NCBI RefSeq assembly: GCF_037080055.1
Contig: NZ_JBAOJI010000001.1
Span: forward strand, 1,054,001-1,118,000
DNA from: Halovenus sp037080055
GTDB taxonomy: Archaea > Halobacteriota > Halobacteria > Halobacteriales > Haloarculaceae
DNA: 64,000 nucleotides
Direction of reading: 5' to 3'
Of this stretch, positions 9,163 to 18,037 are shown piece by piece; the first letter of the stretch is position 1, and each line of letters begins with the position of its first letter. The translations under genes and the position numbers were made by a program. Under the pieces are notes generated by a model, which saw nothing but the letters and a program-made list of their open reading frames with translations, had not been told where the DNA came from and ran no database searches.

Positions 9163-9245
9163 CTGTTCTGTCACTCGGTTGTGCGCGCCCGGGCTAAAGT
9201 ATTCTGCTCCGATGTGCCCGGTGCGCGCGGCCGCGATAACGAAAA

Positions 9246-9944
9246 TTATTCGCCGTCGTCGACTCGCCGAACGCCCGGCTCGACGTACGACTCGGATTGG
9301 CGGTCGCGGTTTCGCTCGGCGAGTCGAGCCCACTCGGCGAGGCCGTCGTCGATCGCCTCGGCATCGAAGCCGACGGCTTCGCCGACCGCACGCAGTTCCC
9401 GCGGCGCGCGAAGCTGAAGATGTGAGTGTGGATCGGCGCTGACGACGTACGGCGCGTCGTACTCGGTGACGATCTCGCGGAGTTTCCGTAACTCGCGGAG
9501 CCGTCTGACTCGGGTGCCGCCTGACTTCCGGAGCACGCCGCCGAGGTTGAACTCGATCCGCACGGCGTTTCGAGCCGCGGCTTTGGCGAGGACGTGATTG
9601 AAATCACCCTCCCCGACCATCGGATGTGCGAGCACGTCGACCTGCGGTTGTTCGACCGCGAAGCGGTTGATCGCCGGCGTGCCGCCGTGGACGGCGACGA
9701 TCCGCTGGTGATCGCGGTGTGACCCGACGAACCCGCTGGCCTGTGAGGGATCGGCCGCACGGATCTCTACCCCCGGGACGATATCGATATCGTAGGTGTC
9801 GGCGATATCGTCGGGGCTGTAGGAGGCCGGTTCGTCGCCGTGGTTACGGACGACCAGTCCGTCGAAGCCGTACTCGCTGGCGGTCAGGGCGAGCCGGGCG
9901 ACGGTGCTCCGTCCGTCCGAGTGTGCGTGGACGGCCTCGTACAT
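9246..9944 (-). CDS. rnp3: RNase P protein component 3 (Rpp30)
   Basis: Rpp30 is the TIM-barrel-like protein partner of archaeal RNase P that, with Pop5, supports cleavage of pre-tRNA leaders by the RNA subunit. The 232-residue protein carries the PHP-like pattern YEAVHAHSDG at the start, VVRNHGDE, VLAHPMVGEGDFNHVLAK and VVSADPHSH. The ATG at 9944 shares one base with the stop codon of the upstream gene (TGATG); a GTG directly before it could also serve. It is the distal gene of an operon with the RNA-binding protein and the small protein upstream. Confidence 0.93.
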   Translation of the reverse strand: MYEAVHAHSDGRSTVARLALTASEYGFDGLVVRNHGDEPASYSPDDIADTYDIDIVPGVEIRAADPSQASGFVGSHRDHQRIVAVHGGTPAINRFAVEQPQVDVLAHPMVGEGDFNHVLAKAAARNAVRIEFNLGGVLRKSGGTRVRRLRELRKLREIVTEYDAPYVVSADPHSHLQLRAPRELRAVGEAVGFDAEAIDDGLAEWARLAERNRDRQSESYVEPGVRRVDDGE

Positions 9945-10375
9945 CACAACTCGGAAAGCAGTTCTTCGACGTTCTCGATAGCAGACTCCTTCTTCGCGGG
10001 GTAGGCCTCGACCTTGCCCCGGAGGGTGATCCCGTCGCCGAGTTCGACCGCACCGTTGAACGCCGCCTGTTTATCGAGGGTGAGGAAGAAGGCACAGTTC
10101 TCGTTGACTCGGTCGTCGAGTTGGTCGACGACCCGTGAGAAGTCCTCATCGGCCAGATCACCGAGTGCGTCGAGTACGCTACGCATCCCGCTCGCGCTCT
10201 CGACCCGTGCCGAGAGGACGAGAATCCGGTCGCCGTAGTGTCCTTCCGATTCGGCGCGCTGCAGTTCGAACTCCTCGGGCAAAAACAGTCGCAGGGCGTC
10301 TTCGACCCGCTTGTCGTCTTCCGTCACGTAACAGAAGGCCCTGAGATCGATGTAGTGGAGCGGGATCGAAGACAT
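9944..10375 (-). CDS. RNA-binding protein of the COG1325 family
   Basis: A 143-residue protein of the archaeal family once predicted as an exosome-associated subunit. Signature segments are IPLHYIDLRAFCYVTEDDKRVEDALRLFLPEE at the N terminus (continuous family pattern), EGHYGDRI, and FFLTLDKQAAFNG. In archaea it is regularly encoded beside RNase P proteins, as here, where it overlaps rnp3 by one base. Its biochemical role is not established as far as I know; binding to structured RNA is the family expectation. Confidence 0.85.
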   Translation of the reverse strand: MSSIPLHYIDLRAFCYVTEDDKRVEDALRLFLPEEFELQRAESEGHYGDRILVLSARVESASGMRSVLDALGDLADEDFSRVVDQLDDRVNENCAFFLTLDKQAAFNGAVELGDGITLRGKVEAYPAKKESAIENVEELLSEL

Positions 10376-10381
10376 CGCTAC

Positions 10382-10561
10382 TTACTCGGCCGCTTCGAGG
10401 TTGTCTTCGGGGATACCGGCTTCCTGGCCCTCTTCGAAGCTGATCGTGTAGTTCTCGTCGCCGAACATCGTCTCCGAGACGCGGGTTATCTCGCCGGTCT
10501 CGCCGTCGTACTCGCTGTGCTCGTCGTGGAGAATGACCTCGTCTCCTTTCTCGAAGCTCAT
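10382..10561 (-). CDS. Small acidic SH3-like protein (59 aa)
   Basis: A 59-residue protein read from the ATG at 10561 to TAA at 10382. It begins MSFEKGDEVILHDEHSEYDG and has the layout of small SH3/KOW-like barrels (GDEV, then GEITRV, then YTISFEEGQEAGIP). DUF1918-type proteins look similar, but this is only a resemblance. Six bases separate it from the COG1325 gene, so it is likely the first gene of the RNase P operon. A role in RNA or protein binding is inference. Confidence 0.75.
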   Translation of the reverse strand: MSFEKGDEVILHDEHSEYDGETGEITRVSETMFGDENYTISFEEGQEAGIPEDNLEAAE

Positions 10562-10632
10562 AGCTCACCGTTGACGACCGGCGGGTAAAAATCGACTGCA
10601 TTCCCCTCGCCGTCCGGAGCGAATCCAGCGGG

Positions 10633-11958
10633 TCACTCCGGGCCGCCCACGAGCAGGAGTCGCAGGTCGTTGACGTTCGTTCCGGTCTGACCCGTCTCGA
10701 CGAGCGCGCCGAGTTCGTCCAGATACGGATAGACATCGTTCGCGTCGAGGGCGGCCAGCGCGTCTCGTTCGTTCTCGATCACTTCGGGATCGAGAATCGC
10801 ACCCGCCACGTCGGTCGATCCGTCGATCCCGTCCGTGTCGACGGCGGCGACCACTCCCCCTTCCAGATCGAGTGCGGCAGCGAGCGCGAACTCCTGGTTC
10901 GGGCCGCCCGCACCGTCGCCCTCGACGGTCACTGTCAGTTCACCACCGGAGAGCAGCGCGACCGGTGGCTCGAACGGTTCGCCCTCCGACCCGCATCGAT
11001 TCGCAATCGCGGCATTGACTCCGCCAACGTCCTGTGCTTCGCCCTCGATGTCGGCCGCGAGGATCACGGCCTGATAGCCGTCCTCGCGCAGCGACGCGGC
11101 GGCGGCGTCGAGGGCGGTCTGGTTGTCCGCGAGGATGTGCGTCTCGACGCGTTCGAAGACGGAATCGTCGGGACCCGGCGTCTCCGCTCGCTCGCCGCGT
11201 TCGCCTTCTTCGAGGACGTTCTCGATCGCCTCAGAGGGATCGAGATCATAGCGGTCGATCACCCCGTGGGCATCGGTGTATGTCGTCTCGTCGGGGGTGA
11301 TCGGCCCGCTGGCGATCACGTCCTCGCGGTTGCCGACCACGTCGCTAAAGAGGAGTCCGACCGTCGTCGCCGGCGCGAGTTCGGCCGCGAGTCGGCCGCC
11401 CTTGATTCCCGAGAGATGTTTGCGGACCGCGTTGATCTCGTCAATCGTCGCTCCGGAGGTGATGAGCGCGTCCGTGAGTTCGCGGTACGCGCCCAGATCG
11501 ACGCCCTCGGTCGGGTGGGCCAGCAGCGCGCTCCCGCCGCCGGTGACGACGACCAGCGCGAGCGTTTCCGCCCCCACACCGCGTGCGCGGTCCCGCAGTC
11601 GTTCGGTTCCTTCGACGTTGGTCTCCGAGGGGAGCGGATGAGTCCCCTCGACGACCTCGATCCGGTCGGTCTCGGCCGGGTCGTCAGTGACGACGAGTCC
11701 GCCGTCGAGTCGGTCACCCAGCACCGCTTCGAGCGCTTCCGCGGCGGTTCCCGCCGCGTTGCCACCGCCGAGGACGAGAATCTGCTCGTAGTCGCGGAGA
11801 TCGTACGTACGGTCTCCGATACGGAGCGTGTCGTCTTCGAGAGTGACGGCTTCCTCGATCACACGGCCGGGGTGAGCCGCCCCGATCCCGGCAGCGAGTG
11901 CGCGGCAGGCGTCGTCGTGGGCGGGCGAGCGGACGAGCGCGTCCCGATTCGTGATCAT
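10633..11958 (-). CDS. gckA: Glycerate 2-kinase (MOFRL family)
   Basis: Phosphorylates D-glycerate to 2-phosphoglycerate, feeding it into lower glycolysis; archaea use this family in non-phosphorylative sugar breakdown and glycerate or serine use. The 441-residue protein has the N-terminal DUF4147 domain (LVLGGGNAAGTAAEALE, VVTGGGSALLAHP, EINAVRKHLSGIKGGRLA) and the C-terminal MOFRL domain (LLSGGELTVTVEGDGAGGPNQEF is the family pattern, followed by AVDTDGIDGSTDVAGA and TNVNDLRLLLVG). The ATG at 11958 is used; a longer frame extends past 12100 without family similarity. Confidence 0.92.
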   Translation of the reverse strand: MITNRDALVRSPAHDDACRALAAGIGAAHPGRVIEEAVTLEDDTLRIGDRTYDLRDYEQILVLGGGNAAGTAAEALEAVLGDRLDGGLVVTDDPAETDRIEVVEGTHPLPSETNVEGTERLRDRARGVGAETLALVVVTGGGSALLAHPTEGVDLGAYRELTDALITSGATIDEINAVRKHLSGIKGGRLAAELAPATTVGLLFSDVVGNREDVIASGPITPDETTYTDAHGVIDRYDLDPSEAIENVLEEGERGERAETPGPDDSVFERVETHILADNQTALDAAAASLREDGYQAVILAADIEGEAQDVGGVNAAIANRCGSEGEPFEPPVALLSGGELTVTVEGDGAGGPNQEFALAAALDLEGGVVAAVDTDGIDGSTDVAGAILDPEVIENERDALAALDANDVYPYLDELGALVETGQTGTNVNDLRLLLVGGPE

Positions 11959-12047
11959 AGTGGATCGTCGAGCGGCGAGCATATTATCTCGGGGGGTCGG
12001 GCGGTGGAATCGCGTCCTTCTTGTACACCCTGACCGACGGTGTGGGT

Positions 12048-12734
12048 ATGTCCCTTCGGGTGGCCGACCGACTCGGGTTGGCTGACGTGATGACACTCGC
12101 GAACGCAGCGGTCGGCGTGGTTGCCATGACGGTCGCTGTCCTTGGGGAAGTCCAACTGATCGCACAGCTGATTTTGCTGGCGGCGGTCGCCGACGGACTC
12201 GACGGCATCATCGCCCGGACCCGCGGCGGGACTGCTGTCGGCCCCTACCTCGATTCGATGGCCGACATCGTCTCCTTCGGCACTGCCCCTGCGCTCTTCG
12301 TCTTCGTCGCTGCCAACGACGTGTGGGGCCCACTCGGCGACGAGCCACTGTATTTCGCTGCCGCGGCCGGCGTCGCAGCGCTGTTTGTCGTCTTCTCGCT
12401 GGTCCGGACCGTCCTCTATACGGTCTACGTAGACGAAGACGAAAATAGGCCCGGCATCCAGAACACGCTGGCGTCCTCGATCCTCGCGGCGGCCTATCTC
12501 GCCGGCCTGACAATGGTGCCAGCGCTTCTGGCCGCGACGGTCGTCCTCTCGGTGCTGATGGTCGCGCCGGTTCCGTACCCGAAACTTGCCGCTCGCGACG
12601 CGCTCGCGATGGGGGTCGTCCAGATGGGCGCGATCGTCGCACCGACGTCACTCCAGCGGGTCTTTCCGCGAGCCTTGCTGATCGCTGCGCTCGCCTACCT
12701 CACGCTCGCCCCACGGTTCTACTGGGAAGAATAA
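12048..12734 (+). CDS. pssA: CDP-alcohol phosphatidyltransferase, probable archaetidylserine synthase
   Basis: Integral membrane enzyme of 228 residues that transfers an alcohol to CDP-archaeol. The family signature is present at about residues 50-78: DGLDGIIAR, then G, then LDSMAD, giving the D-G-x2-A-R ... G-x3-D-x3-D metal site. About six to eight membrane helices follow. The opening (LGLADVMTLANAAVG) matches the haloarchaeal PssA type that makes archaetidylserine, which in Haloferax is tied to lipid anchoring of archaeosortase substrates. Substrate choice (serine versus glycerophosphate or inositol phosphate) is inference. A TTG at 12021 would add nine residues. Confidence 0.85.
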   Translation: MSLRVADRLGLADVMTLANAAVGVVAMTVAVLGEVQLIAQLILLAAVADGLDGIIARTRGGTAVGPYLDSMADIVSFGTAPALFVFVAANDVWGPLGDEPLYFAAAAGVAALFVVFSLVRTVLYTVYVDEDENRPGIQNTLASSILAAAYLAGLTMVPALLAATVVLSVLMVAPVPYPKLAARDALAMGVVQMGAIVAPTSLQRVFPRALLIAALAYLTLAPRFYWEE

Positions 12735-12738
12735 CCGA

Positions 12739-13884
12739 CTACGACGCCTCGTCGCTGTCGTCGGTCTGATCCGCATCACCTTCGGCCGGCGGATCCACCG
12801 ACGTTCCCGAGACTGCGAGGGGATCGTCACCTGGCGGATTCGGTGGTTCGTATCGATAACGGGTCTCTTCGAGCACGACCACGAACTGATTCCGAGATTC
12901 GTCGAAGACGACCCGGCGGTTGCTGTCGATAGCGACATCGACCAGCCCCTCCAGCGAGTCGATTTCGATGGGTCCCGCAGTTCCGCCGTCATCCGGAACC
13001 GTTCCCCGGCTAACCCACTCCTCGAAGGTGTCGAGATCGGACTGAAAGGCCAGCCAGTCGCGTTCGGGCTCAGACAGCGCCAGCGAGTCGGTCGCCCACA
13101 GCACGGCGAGACCGCCGAGGGCAACCAGCGAGAACACGGCGAGGATCGGGCCGCCAACGGAGCGGAGCGGCCCGTAACTCGCGGTCACTCGCTCGCGCTC
13201 TGTCTGTTCGCCGCCGTCCGCGTCGGCCGTGTCATCCGTGACGCTGTAGGTCTGGCCATCACTGTCGATCGAAAACGTATGGTTTCTCGTCTGTTCGACC
13301 GGTTCGCCGTTTCGCTGGCCGGTGAGGGTGAGCGTCGTCCGGACAGTGAACGCTGCCGTGCCCGGTGTGCCGCCTAATTGGGATTCGATCGTCTCAACCC
13401 GGCGCTGCTGGTCGGTGATATTGATCGAAAACGGCACGGTCAACTGCTCGTTCGGCCCGAGTGACTGCTCGGCGGCCGTCGCCAGTTCGCGTTCCTCACG
13501 CCAGAATTCCGTCTCCTCACTGACCGAGCGCGTCACGAGCGAGACTGTCGCGTTCGCCGAGAGTGAGCCACCCGCAGAGGCCCGATAGCTGTACCGAAAC
13601 GAGCCGTTCAGTTCGGGGGCGATCGATTGCAGATAGACCGATCGGTCGGTAAGCGTTTCGCCCTCGGCGAAGACGGGCGACTCCTCCTGAACCGTTGCCT
13701 GGTGGGTATAGCTCGCGGTCGAACTCCAGGTGGCCGTCTCTCGCTGTTCGATCTCGGTTCCGGGACTGACGTGAGTCGTATACGTCACGAACCCACCCGC
13801 GAGAACGAGTACCGCGAGGACGATAGCGAACGCTGCCGCGTTATCGTCGACGAACAGCCGTAGCTGTCCCAACCACTTACTCAT
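12739..13884 (-). CDS. DUF5305-like membrane protein
   Basis: A 381-residue protein with a membrane helix at about 17-37, an extracellular beta-rich region (about 40-235) and a second helix at about 245-268, followed by a cytoplasmic part. The overall build (YTTHVSPGTEIEQRETATWSS and the later ESLEGLVDVAIDSNRRVVFD) fits the haloarchaeal DUF5305 group, which is usually encoded next to a Sec11-type signal peptidase, as here. A role in secretion or assembly of the neighbouring precursors is inferred from position only. It ends five bases from pssA in convergent orientation. Confidence 0.75.
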   Translation of the reverse strand: MSKWLGQLRLFVDDNAAAFAIVLAVLVLAGGFVTYTTHVSPGTEIEQRETATWSSTASYTHQATVQEESPVFAEGETLTDRSVYLQSIAPELNGSFRYSYRASAGGSLSANATVSLVTRSVSEETEFWREERELATAAEQSLGPNEQLTVPFSINITDQQRRVETIESQLGGTPGTAAFTVRTTLTLTGQRNGEPVEQTRNHTFSIDSDGQTYSVTDDTADADGGEQTERERVTASYGPLRSVGGPILAVFSLVALGGLAVLWATDSLALSEPERDWLAFQSDLDTFEEWVSRGTVPDDGGTAGPIEIDSLEGLVDVAIDSNRRVVFDESRNQFVVVLEETRYRYEPPNPPGDDPLAVSGTSVDPPAEGDADQTDDSDEAS

Positions 13885-13932
13885 GCGTTATCTCATCTCG
13901 GTTATGGTGTAAAGTACTGTTGGCATTCATGA

Positions 13933-15057
13933 TCACGACCACCACGATCTCCGTGACCGGGATCGGTCTTTGAGCCGTCTCCCGCCGAGCAGCCAGAGCC
14001 CGACGAGATAGAATGGCACTGCAACGACGGCGTTGATGACGACGATCGGAAGCCACGGATGCAGGCGATAGAGCTGTTCGATCACTGGCGTCGGGAGAAT
14101 CCTGAGATAGCGGTACTGCTGGACGAACGCGCGATACGCGCCGGTTTCCTCCGGTGCGGAGATAGTGACTGTCGCGTTCTCGGCAGACCTGCTGTCGAGT
14201 TGGAGTTGACGTGGTTCGGTATCGATCCGTTCACCGGTCGGTTCGAGGAAGACGACCGTCGAAATGATACCGGTGTTCCGGACCGAGTAGTTGAACGACT
14301 CGGTCGTCCCCTGCTCGATGACGGTCGGCGAATCGCTCTCGAACTCCGCGCTGACGATTCCGAACTCCTGTGATCCCGCGGGAACGATCATCGCAGCCGT
14401 CACACCCGCGACGACGACCAGCGTCAGCACCGCCATCAACTTGTGCGAACTCGTCCCGGTCTCGCGGCCCCGATCCCGGTCCCGCCGCCGGTCGTCCTCG
14501 AACCGTCCCGCGATGACGTACAGGACGACCGAGCCCCCCAACATGAGATGGGCCAATCCTTGCGTCCCGAGAAGCGCTCGCGTCCCGAATAGCTGTGCGA
14601 GTTGCACCTGTACCGAACTCATCGTCGACTGCAGCCACATCACAGCGCTCCCGACGAACGGAATCGTCAGCACAGCTCCCCCGGGTTGCCACGCGACTGC
14701 GCGGACTTGGGCCTCATCGACCGGCGGCTCGCCGCCGTCCTGATCGGTAAACGGGTTGTTGTCACCCTGCGTGATGTACCCTTCCTCGGTCACGTCGACG
14801 ACGCGGTGGGTCGTCAGCCCGCCGCCCTGAATCTCTTCGGCCTCGAAGACGACGACATCACCCTCCTCTACGTCTCCCGCCAGTTCCGGCGGGACCGCGA
14901 CGAATCCGTCGCCGACATCGATCGTCGGCTCCATGCTGTCGGTCGTGACGAAACTCAACAGGATCGGCTGGCCGAGAAACTGGCCGACGAGCAGTGCAAG
15001 GACGATCAACACCAGCCCGATCTGGCTGGCGGACCAGACGAGTTGTTTCGGTTCCAT
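13933..15057 (-). CDS. SipW/Sec11-type signal peptidase I with C-terminal extension
   Basis: Membrane-bound type I signal peptidase of the ER/archaeal class. A helix at about 12-33 precedes the catalytic Ser41 (TTDSMEPTI); His84 replaces the bacterial lysine (LTTHRVVD), and Asp99 follows in TQGDNNPFT. The first 150 residues are a normal peptidase. Unusually the 374-residue protein continues with two further helices, a beta-rich domain at about 240-325 (ESFNYSVRNTGIISTVVFLEP) and a C-terminal helix with an arginine-rich tail. Bacterial SipW, the peptidase for TasA biofilm fibres, is of the same Ser/His class. Flanking genes encode likely substrates. Confidence 0.88.
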   Translation of the reverse strand: MEPKQLVWSASQIGLVLIVLALLVGQFLGQPILLSFVTTDSMEPTIDVGDGFVAVPPELAGDVEEGDVVVFEAEEIQGGGLTTHRVVDVTEEGYITQGDNNPFTDQDGGEPPVDEAQVRAVAWQPGGAVLTIPFVGSAVMWLQSTMSSVQVQLAQLFGTRALLGTQGLAHLMLGGSVVLYVIAGRFEDDRRRDRDRGRETGTSSHKLMAVLTLVVVAGVTAAMIVPAGSQEFGIVSAEFESDSPTVIEQGTTESFNYSVRNTGIISTVVFLEPTGERIDTEPRQLQLDSRSAENATVTISAPEETGAYRAFVQQYRYLRILPTPVIEQLYRLHPWLPIVVINAVVAVPFYLVGLWLLGGRRLKDRSRSRRSWWS

Positions 15058-15133
15058 GTGAGATCGATCTTCGTGTCTGTGTGAGGCCAGTCTTCTCGGC
15101 CGGAGACGGGGTTTCGGTTCTTGGGGCGGGAGA

Positions 15134-15976
15134 TTACTCGGGATCGAACGTATCGAGTGCCGGGCTGTTCAGTGCTGTTTGGATGTCGATATCGCCGTTG
15201 CCGCGCTGGGCCGCCCTTCGATTCGGATGGGTGAAGGAAACACCCTGCCCTTGCAGTTCGACCCCCACGAGTTCGTACCCGTTTCCGAGATCGGTTTCGA
15301 GTCCTCCTCGCGGGACCGTCCAACTCCCGGAGACGCGTTCGACGGTTCCGTTCTCGTTCATAATCGCAAGCTCCGCCCGGACCCGCTGCCCGGCCGTCAC
15401 GCGTTCACCGAGGCGCATGCCGGGGGCAGATTGTGCCGTCGTGGCAGTCGACATGCCCCCGCGCTGGGAGTGTTTGAGTTCGAGATTATCGAAGGGATTG
15501 CTGACACAGAGGACGGTGAACTCGCGTGATGTGGTCTCGCCGTCGATTTCTGCCTCGACGCTCGTCGCTTCCACCTCGACTGTGATGCCGACCCGTTCTT
15601 TGGCGATGAACGCGTCGTTGCAGGTGAGTCGGCCGGTGATATCCGCGTTCGATCCGGCCCCGACGTTCGTGGGCCTGCCCGTGAGATCAACCCCGATGGT
15701 GTCGCTCTCGGATTCGACGCCCGTGACTTCCAGCGGGCTGTCGAGCCGGTTTTCGATCTCGACCAGTGAATGTTCCGGGTGCCCCTCAACGCTTATAACG
15801 AAATCGAAGGGGGCGTGCGGAACTTCGTCGTAGCCGACGTACGCGTTCTCGTCGTCGGCAACACCCACAGAGACGCCACGGTCGGCAGTCGTCGAGGTGA
15901 ACCCGAGGCTCCCAGAGACGAGGAGCAGGGCAGCGGTGATCGCCAACCCCAGACTCAGGAGACGTAACGTGTTCAT
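15134..15976 (-). CDS. Secreted DUF1102-like precursor, Sec type
   Basis: A 280-residue secreted protein. The signal peptide (LLSLGLAITAALLLVSGS) ends LGFTSTTADRGVSVGVA, the same exit motif as in the two precursors at 16610 and 17223. The mature part reads as beta-sandwich domains (SLVEIENRLDSPLEVTGVE; ITVEVEATSVEAEI) with two cysteines. It lacks a twin-arginine pair, unlike its two neighbours. It is probably cotranscribed with the signal peptidase and the DUF5305-like gene. A minor fibre or surface subunit is the best guess. Confidence 0.75.
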   Translation of the reverse strand: MNTLRLLSLGLAITAALLLVSGSLGFTSTTADRGVSVGVADDENAYVGYDEVPHAPFDFVISVEGHPEHSLVEIENRLDSPLEVTGVESESDTIGVDLTGRPTNVGAGSNADITGRLTCNDAFIAKERVGITVEVEATSVEAEIDGETTSREFTVLCVSNPFDNLELKHSQRGGMSTATTAQSAPGMRLGERVTAGQRVRAELAIMNENGTVERVSGSWTVPRGGLETDLGNGYELVGVELQGQGVSFTHPNRRAAQRGNGDIDIQTALNSPALDTFDPE

Positions 15977-16609
15977 GGATCCAGACCCGACACAGTTTCT
16001 TGATTGTGATACCCAGTTTCTTCAGCTGTCATGTCCCGACCAGTGCTGGAGAGTGATTTCCGTTGGAGTGTCGTACTGCACAGCACATAAACCCGAACGA
16101 TATTTTACCGCAAAAATAATCAGATATCGGATAGTAGAATTAGTATTCTGCTCTGGTGAGAAAGAGAGGACAGCGAAAAGGCCCCTCCAAGGATTGTGTG
16201 GCGACAATCGGCAGACCGTATTATTGAACAGAACTTACCAACTACATATATTTTATACACTCGTTCTGTCGCTGCCGGTCGATCAGGCGGAGTCAGATGC
16301 GTTTTGACACTGTTTCAGTCACCCACTGATGGCAAATCGGAGCAGATCAGTTCGAGGATGAGAGTGATCTCTCGTTCAGAAATCGGTTCAGGCCTGTCTT
16401 GACACAGGTGGAAAGTCAACTTGGTCGCCTCATGGAGGGCCTGTCAGTGCTCAGCCCGAGGCTGTCGTGATTCAGGAAGGGTTGGATTTCCGCGCCGATT
16501 CTTTCAGGTGGATTGATACAACAGGGGTAGCGGATAGAGGTAGAGACGAGTTCGTCGGTGGCAGTCCACGCGGGCTGGCACGCGGCGAGCAATAACGGTG
16601 ATCACAACT
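15977..16609. other. Intergenic region between divergent fibre-locus genes
   Basis: No gene is visible in these 633 bases. Near the minus-strand gene there is a direct repeat, CAGTTTCTT at 15993-16001 and again at 16014-16022, 21 bases apart (two helical turns), straddling a possible TATA element (GGTATCA on the minus strand). An AT-rich stretch runs from about 16085 to 16260. The part next to the plus-strand gene (16300-16609) shows no clear TATA box. A control region for the two precursor operons is likely. Confidence 0.5.
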
Positions 16610-17209
16610 ATGGAACGACGCAAGTTCTTGATCGGCGCAGGATCGCTCGCTGCCGGCGGGGCAGCTGCACTAGGAAGCGGCGCGTTTACGACGGTCGAAG
16701 CAGACCGAGAGCTTTCAATCGAAACCGCTGGCGATGCTAACGCGTTCCTGAGTATCAAAAGGGCGACTGACGGGAGTAATGTGTACCCCAACGCAGAGGA
16801 ATACGTAGAGGGCAACCAGAATTCGGGAACACTCCGTCTCGACTTCACCAACGCTGATGACACCGCGGATGCATCGGCGTCCGGTATCAATCAGAACGCG
16901 AAGACGGTTTTCGACAATCTGCTCGACATCACCAACAACGGAACCCAGGAGGTGGAAATTTCCGTCGATTCCGATCTGATCGCCTCACAGGGAGGTTCGT
17001 TAGGAGTGTACGCGGAGAATACACTCGGCGATGGCGGTAGCGATAACACCGGCCTCAGCAGCAGCGATACAGGCCAGACAGCGACGCTGGGGGTCGGTGA
17101 TAGTCTGACGAACATCGGTGTCTACGTCCCGAAGGGTAAAGCCGTGGAAGACCTGAGCGGTGGCACTCTCACCATCGTTGCTGAGCGCACAGGCGGAAAT
17201 CAAGACTAA
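16610..17209 (+). CDS. Tat-exported DUF1102 precursor (TasA-like candidate)
   Basis: A 199-residue secreted protein. The N terminus MERRKFLIGAGSLAAGG has a twin-arginine motif; the hydrophobic core ends LGSGAFTTVEADRELSIE, the exit motif shared with the two other precursors of the locus. The mature part is a single beta-rich domain closing with TLTIVAERTGGNQD. DUF1102 proteins resemble the camelysin/TasA group, whose members form extracellular fibres in bacteria and bundling pili in some archaea; that relation is from general knowledge, not shown here. Thirteen bases separate it from the next paralogue. Confidence 0.85.
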   Translation: MERRKFLIGAGSLAAGGAAALGSGAFTTVEADRELSIETAGDANAFLSIKRATDGSNVYPNAEEYVEGNQNSGTLRLDFTNADDTADASASGINQNAKTVFDNLLDITNNGTQEVEISVDSDLIASQGGSLGVYAENTLGDGGSDNTGLSSSDTGQTATLGVGDSLTNIGVYVPKGKAVEDLSGGTLTIVAERTGGNQD

Positions 17210-17222
17210 CCGATAAATTACC

Positions 17223-17765
17223 ATGAAACGGCGTAGTTTCCTCGCAGGCGTTGGGGCGTTTGCCAGTGCCGGTGGCTTTGCGCTCGGCACTGGCGCGTTC
17301 ACCAGCGTCAGCGCCGAGCGAAAAGTTTCTATCGCTGTTGCGAGAGACTCCCAGGCCTTCCTGCAAATGCTGCCAATTGATGATGAAGGCCTCAGCGGAG
17401 AGAATACTGGCCGTTCATTCGCCAACGGGCACGAAGTCGAATTCGAGATCCCAGGCGACGAGAACGGCGAGAACTCGAACGCCGCCGGCCTTGGACTGGA
17501 CTCGATCTACGAGTTCCACGATCTACTCGAAGTAGCCAACCAAGGCACACAGCCAGTCACGCTGTCGAGCACCTACGATGGTGACGCTCTGGCGGATCTC
17601 GCGCTCGTCACCGACAACGGCGTTCTCCGGGACGATCCGCCCACGCTCGATGTGGGAGATAGCATCGATGTTGGCCTGTACATCGACACACATGGATCAG
17701 ATCTCGGTGCGTTTGACGAGACGCTGACGATCGTCGCCGAACGCGTCGCCGGAAATCAGAACTGA
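17223..17765 (+). CDS. Tat-exported DUF1102 precursor, second copy
   Basis: A 180-residue paralogue of the preceding gene: MKRRSFLAGVGAFASAGG is the twin-arginine start, LGTGAFTSVSAERKVSIAVA the exit motif, and TLTIVAERVAGNQN the closing strand. The central part (IYEFHDLLEVANQGTQPVTLSS) matches NLLDITNNGTQEVEIS of the first copy, so the two arose by tandem duplication and then diverged. It is probably cotranscribed with it. About 50 bases after the stop there is a short T-run (TATTTTTCC) that could end the transcript. Confidence 0.85.
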   Translation: MKRRSFLAGVGAFASAGGFALGTGAFTSVSAERKVSIAVARDSQAFLQMLPIDDEGLSGENTGRSFANGHEVEFEIPGDENGENSNAAGLGLDSIYEFHDLLEVANQGTQPVTLSSTYDGDALADLALVTDNGVLRDDPPTLDVGDSIDVGLYIDTHGSDLGAFDETLTIVAERVAGNQN

Positions 17766-18037
17766 GCCGACGTACCATCCCGCGGCCACATCTTAGGACG
17801 GACTCGGCGTGTATTTTTCCGGAAAGGTTGGCTCTCGTCGAGGGTCGAATTCAGGATAGTTCTTGGACAGACAGAATTTCTGCTCGAAAAGAGACAGCTT
17901 GCTACAAAGATATAAGCCGTTTTGTGACATTTACAAGCACAGTTAAGATAGCTTGTGTTATTCTCATTTGTGAATTTGATACTGTCATTATGGTTTATAC
18001 TACAGACGGACTACGCTAAATATGTGCCAACGGCAAC

